Of a stretch of DNA of 18,056 nucleotides, positions 15,470-18,056 are shown piece by piece. The translations under genes and the position numbers were made by a program. The stretch covers positions 1 through 18,056 of the forward strand of contig CANQOH010000025.1 of NCBI GenBank assembly GCA_947625425.1, in the 5' to 3' direction. Numbering within the stretch: the stretch's first letter is position 1; every line of letters starts with the position of its first letter. This DNA is from an uncultured Bacilli bacterium. GTDB lineage: Bacteria; Bacillota_I; Bacilli_A; RF39; UBA660. The notes under the pieces were generated by a model that saw only the letters and a list, made by a program, of their open reading frames with translations, ran no database searches and had not been told where the DNA came from.

Positions 15470-17116
15470 CTATTTCAAGAATTTAATCTTCTTATAATTT
15501 CTATAAGTTATAACTCCAAGAACTACTACAATTATACCTAATCCAGTTATTGGAATTGCTGCCGTATTAGGGTTTTCTATTACAGCTTCAACTATCTTTT
15601 TAAAAGTAACTTCAATTGTAATACTACTATCTGGCATTACAAATTTATTATCTTTAACTTCTACTTCATTACCATTTTCATCAATAACTACAATTTGTTC
15701 AACTAACCAACCAAATTTTGGTGAAACTTTAACTTCTACTTCTTCACCAGCATAAGCATCTTCATCTACTTCTACTTCACCTTCACCAGTAGTTAAAACA
15801 TTAATACTATAAGGTAGTTGATAAACTTCTGTAGTTGTATCTAAAGCACACTCATAACAATCTTTAGCAGCCATAAATATTTCATATAATTCATCTTTAC
15901 TTCCTTCAGATATTCCTCCATCTAATTCAGCATTTTCTGCAGCTTCATAGCAATCACTAAAATCAGTAGCATTTCTAGAAACTATAAAACCATTTTTATT
16001 TGGAACTATATTTGAATATCCAATTAAATCATTAGTAATAGTTTGAACTAAATTACCCTCTAAGTCATAAACTAATATTTCTGTTCCATCTTCTGATAAA
16101 CCAATAGCTACAACATAATCACCTATTAATTTAACATTAACAGCTAATAAATCGTAATCTAAATCTTTTTCCCATAACTTATTACCATAAGCATCAGTAA
16201 GACCAATATTTCCAGCTAAATCGCAAGTCTTCTCACCATCAGATGGATAAAGAGTTTCATCTATGTTAAATACTTTAAAATTAGTAACTATACTAGCCAT
16301 ATCAGGAATACAAGATAAACTAGTATAAGCTATATTTTGATCATTACTATCAAGACTAATAATACCATTAAACATATCGTCGCTTAATTTAGAAGTATAA
16401 TAAAATTGTTCGAAGTATTTTTTCACTTTAGAACTTTCAGGATTTTGCGAAGGTGCAAAAGCTGAAAGATCAGTTAAATTAGTATCAATCTCAAAAGTTG
16501 AATAACTATAGCCAAGAATATATATCGTATCATCAACAACAGTCATTGTATTATAGCCTAATATTTTACCTAAAAATTGAATACCAACTGACATTGCATA
16601 TAGTTCACTACCATATCCAGAGTAATAACCTGGGAAATTATAAAAATCGCTTTCCGTAAAAGCATAAGATCTTTTCTGTTTAAGATTACTATTATATTTA
16701 ACAATATATAAGCCAACTTCTTCATCATAAGCATCAGCTTCCATAAGTTCAGATGCTGGAAGAATAGATTTTTCCATTCTTAAATTAGCTTGTAAAGTAT
16801 AAATATTTTCTCCATCAGTAACGGCATTAATTACAAGTTGATTATTTAAAACTTCTTCTTTTTCTAAATTACCATTATGGTCATACATTCTTACAACTGT
16901 TTCTGTAGTACCATTATATTTATCCATATCAATATGGAATGTTACATAACCATCACCATAAACTAAATTAGTATCAGTCATACCAGTTAATCCATATGTT
17001 ATGGTTTTATCATTATCTTTCCAATCTATTACAAAAGGATTCTCTTTTGCTTCAACAACACCAACAAACATAAACATCAAGACAAATATAAAAAATAATA
17101 TTTTACTTCTCTTCAT
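15470..17116 (-). CDS. Secreted surface protein C with InlB-B-like repeat and NPNT anchor
   Basis: This 548-aa protein is the closest paralogue of protein A; its function is unknown. It has a signal peptide ending after VEA (23), then KENPFVIDWK. The propeller-like body shares long stretches with A (for example LGYNTMTV, KKYFEQFYYTSKL, NGIISLDSN, VYDLEGNLVQTI). The B-repeat-like domain lies at about 440-505 (FGWLVEQIVVIDENGNEVEVKD). NPNT (515-518), a membrane helix and YKKIKFLK close the protein. The cysteine-bracketed loop is the longest of the three paralogues and carries a third cysteine. AGGAG lies before the ATG. It is the first gene of the operon with the 270-aa protein, the membrane protein and GT2; no hairpin follows its stop. 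That placement suggests it works with, or is modified by, the downstream enzymes. Confidence 0.85.
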   Translation of the reverse strand: MKRSKILFFIFVLMFMFVGVVEAKENPFVIDWKDNDKTITYGLTGMTDTNLVYGDGYVTFHIDMDKYNGTTETVVRMYDHNGNLEKEEVLNNQLVINAVTDGENIYTLQANLRMEKSILPASELMEADAYDEEVGLYIVKYNSNLKQKRSYAFTESDFYNFPGYYSGYGSELYAMSVGIQFLGKILGYNTMTVVDDTIYILGYSYSTFEIDTNLTDLSAFAPSQNPESSKVKKYFEQFYYTSKLSDDMFNGIISLDSNDQNIAYTSLSCIPDMASIVTNFKVFNIDETLYPSDGEKTCDLAGNIGLTDAYGNKLWEKDLDYDLLAVNVKLIGDYVVAIGLSEDGTEILVYDLEGNLVQTITNDLIGYSNIVPNKNGFIVSRNATDFSDCYEAAENAELDGGISEGSKDELYEIFMAAKDCYECALDTTTEVYQLPYSINVLTTGEGEVEVDEDAYAGEEVEVKVSPKFGWLVEQIVVIDENGNEVEVKDNKFVMPDSSITIEVTFKKIVEAVIENPNTAAIPITGLGIIVVVLGVITYRNYKKIKFLK

Positions 17117-17144
17117 TTTATAATACTCCTATTCTACTAATAAA

Positions 17145-17173
17145 ATTATATCGTTTTTAAGTAAATAATTCAA
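17145..17173 (-). promoter_or_regulatory. Promoter of surface protein C operon
   Basis: The minus strand has TTGAAT (17173-17168), a 17-nt spacer and TATAAT (17150-17145). The -35 is weaker than for A and B, but CGATATAAT and the leader TAGAATAGGAG are shared with them. It should drive all four genes down to 12647. Confidence 0.75.
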
Positions 17174-17201
17174 CCATTATTAAGTATTATTTGAGGTTTA
17201 T

Positions 17202-17225
17202 AAAAAAAGACACTTCCTCGTGTCT
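17202..17225 (-). terminator. Rho-independent terminator of rsgA-rpe
   Basis: The stem AGACAC/GTGTCT (17208-17213 with 17220-17225) is followed by T7 on the minus strand. The rpe stop codon TAG (17226-17224) runs into the stem. Stem sequence and layout resemble the GT2 terminator at 12635. Confidence 0.8.
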
Positions 17226-17862
17226 ATCTTATACTTTCTATTTGTTTTTCATAATCATCATTTTTAACTACATAAGATCCACTAACTACCATATCAGCAC
17301 CCGCTTCTTTAGCTAACTTAGCTGTCTTATCATTAATTCCACCATCTACACTAATTATATAATGATAATTATTTTCTTCTCTTATATCTTTAAGTGTTTC
17401 AATCTTATATAGAATATCTTCCATAAATTCTTGACCACCCTTACCAGGTTTAACACTCATTACTAAGACTTGATCTACTGATTTTAATAAAGGAACAATA
17501 TGACTTACTTTTGTTTCAGGATTAATCGCAATACCTACTTTCATCGAAGTATGTTTAACCATATTAATAACATCAATTGGACGACGATGTGATTCATAAT
17601 GAATAATAAAATATTCAACATTAGGTACTTTAGCAAGTTCTCTAACATATTTATTAGGTGAACAACACATTAAGTGAACATCTAACTTTTTATTAACATC
17701 TTTAAATATTTTCTTTATATCACTTACTGAATAAGTTGTATTAGGAACAAATACTCCATCCATCATATCAACATGAATATAGTCAGCACTAGATTCATCT
17801 ATCTTCTTAATTGTTGTTTCTAAATCATCTTTAAGTGATAAAAAAGATACTGCTACTTTCAT
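17224..17862 (-). CDS. rpe: Ribulose-phosphate 3-epimerase
   Basis: The enzyme interconverts ribulose-5-phosphate and xylulose-5-phosphate in the pentose phosphate pathway. It is a TIM barrel of 212 aa with the metal and catalytic residues in place: H30 and D32 in IHVDMMDG, H63 in DVHLM, and D173 in SVDGGI. The phosphate loop SGSYVV (194-199) is also present. Departures from the usual sequence are VSFLSLKDDL for the common PSILSADF and KPGKGGQ for NPGFGGQ, so a related sugar-phosphate epimerase activity is not excluded. The ATG overlaps the rsgA stop as ATGA, with AAAGGG 8 nt upstream. The rsgA-rpe order is common in Firmicutes and supports the name. Confidence 0.9.
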   Translation of the reverse strand: MKVAVSFLSLKDDLETTIKKIDESSADYIHVDMMDGVFVPNTTYSVSDIKKIFKDVNKKLDVHLMCCSPNKYVRELAKVPNVEYFIIHYESHRRPIDVINMVKHTSMKVGIAINPETKVSHIVPLLKSVDQVLVMSVKPGKGGQEFMEDILYKIETLKDIREENNYHYIISVDGGINDKTAKLAKEAGADMVVSGSYVVKNDDYEKQIESIR

Positions 17863-18056
17863 TTCTCCAACCCTTTCAAAAACAATAAATAATTATCATA
17901 TCTTGATTGTAATATTTTTTTATTCTCTAAAGCTTCCTTTACCTTACATCCTACTTCTTTATGATGCATACAATCTCTAAATTTACATTCATAATTACTA
18001 AATTCAATAAAACTATCTCTTAAAGCTTCTTTACTCATATCTTTTAAATCAATAGC
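17859..18056 (-). CDS. rsgA: Ribosome small-subunit GTPase RsgA, C-terminal part
   Basis: Only the last 65 codons lie in the window; the gene continues beyond 18056. RsgA is a circularly permuted GTPase that helps mature the 30S subunit. The visible segment is its C-terminal zinc domain: the C-x4-C-x-H-x5-C pattern (CKFRDCMHHKEVGC) followed by a helix with ENKKILQSRYDNYLLFL, which matches the typical family ending. The GTPase and OB domains are outside the window. The stop TGA overlaps the rpe start. Confidence 0.9.
   Translation of the reverse strand, partial: AIDLKDMSKEALRDSFIEFSNYECKFRDCMHHKEVGCKVKEALENKKILQSRYDNYLLFLKGLEK

Noticed and set aside
1..18056. Mycoplasma-type genetic code (TGA = Trp)
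   Set aside because: TGA ends dnaD and rsgA at conserved positions, and Trp is written TGG in conserved genes.
1..18056. CRISPR array, tRNA gene, insertion sequence or prophage gene
   Set aside because: None was recognised on either strand; the only direct tandem repeat is the coding Pro-Glu tract.

Overview
The window looks like chromosomal DNA of a low-GC, walled member of the Bacilli (Firmicutes/Bacillota), probably one of the small-genome, often uncultured gut lineages near the Erysipelotrichales/RF39 group. The grounds are the very AT-rich sequence, strong AGGAG-type ribosome binding sites, a B-type RNase P RNA, and Firmicutes-specific genes (gpsB, recU, dnaD, a class A PBP) in an order close to Bacillus. 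TGA is used as a stop (dnaD, rsgA), so this is code 11 and not a Mycoplasma-type code. The taxonomic placement is an inference.

Left part (1-9100), housekeeping. On the minus strand, read right to left, lie a candidate 30-aa ORF, gpsB behind a perfect consensus promoter, rnpB (RNase P RNA), a short rodZ-like gene, pgsA and recA. recA has its own promoter and a probable LexA box. Divergent from gpsB, on the plus strand, is recU-pbp1 (Holliday junction resolvase and class A penicillin-binding protein, 2 nt apart). A bidirectional hairpin separates this pair from the minus-strand cca-dnaD-nth operon, whose genes overlap one another. From memory, gpsB/recU/ponA/nth/dnaD and rodZ(ymfM)/pgsA/recA are two separate conserved blocks in B. 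subtilis; here they are joined through rnpB, without cinA, ypsA or ypoC.

Right-centre part (9134-17173), accessory surface island, all minus strand. Three paralogous secreted proteins of about 540 aa (A at 9170, B at 10907, C at 15470) share a 23-aa signal peptide, a repeat-rich probable beta-propeller body, an InlB-B-repeat-like domain, and a C-terminal NPNT motif followed by a membrane helix and a basic tail. They also share promoter and leader sequence, so they look like duplications that carried the regulatory region along. C heads a four-gene operon: C, a 270-aa NPNT protein with a (Pro-Glu)9 stalk, a polytopic membrane protein resembling a GT-C glycosyltransferase, and a DPM1-like GT2 glycosyltransferase. 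The last two genes overlap by 101 bp. A plausible reading is a set of wall- or membrane-anchored surface proteins plus an export-and-glycosylation pair. No sortase is present in the window.

Right end (17202-18056): housekeeping resumes with rpe and the 3' end of rsgA, coupled by an ATGA overlap in the order seen in many Firmicutes. No tRNA, CRISPR array, insertion sequence or prophage gene was seen. The least described parts are the NPNT surface-protein family with its glycosyltransferase operon, and the small ORF in front of gpsB.
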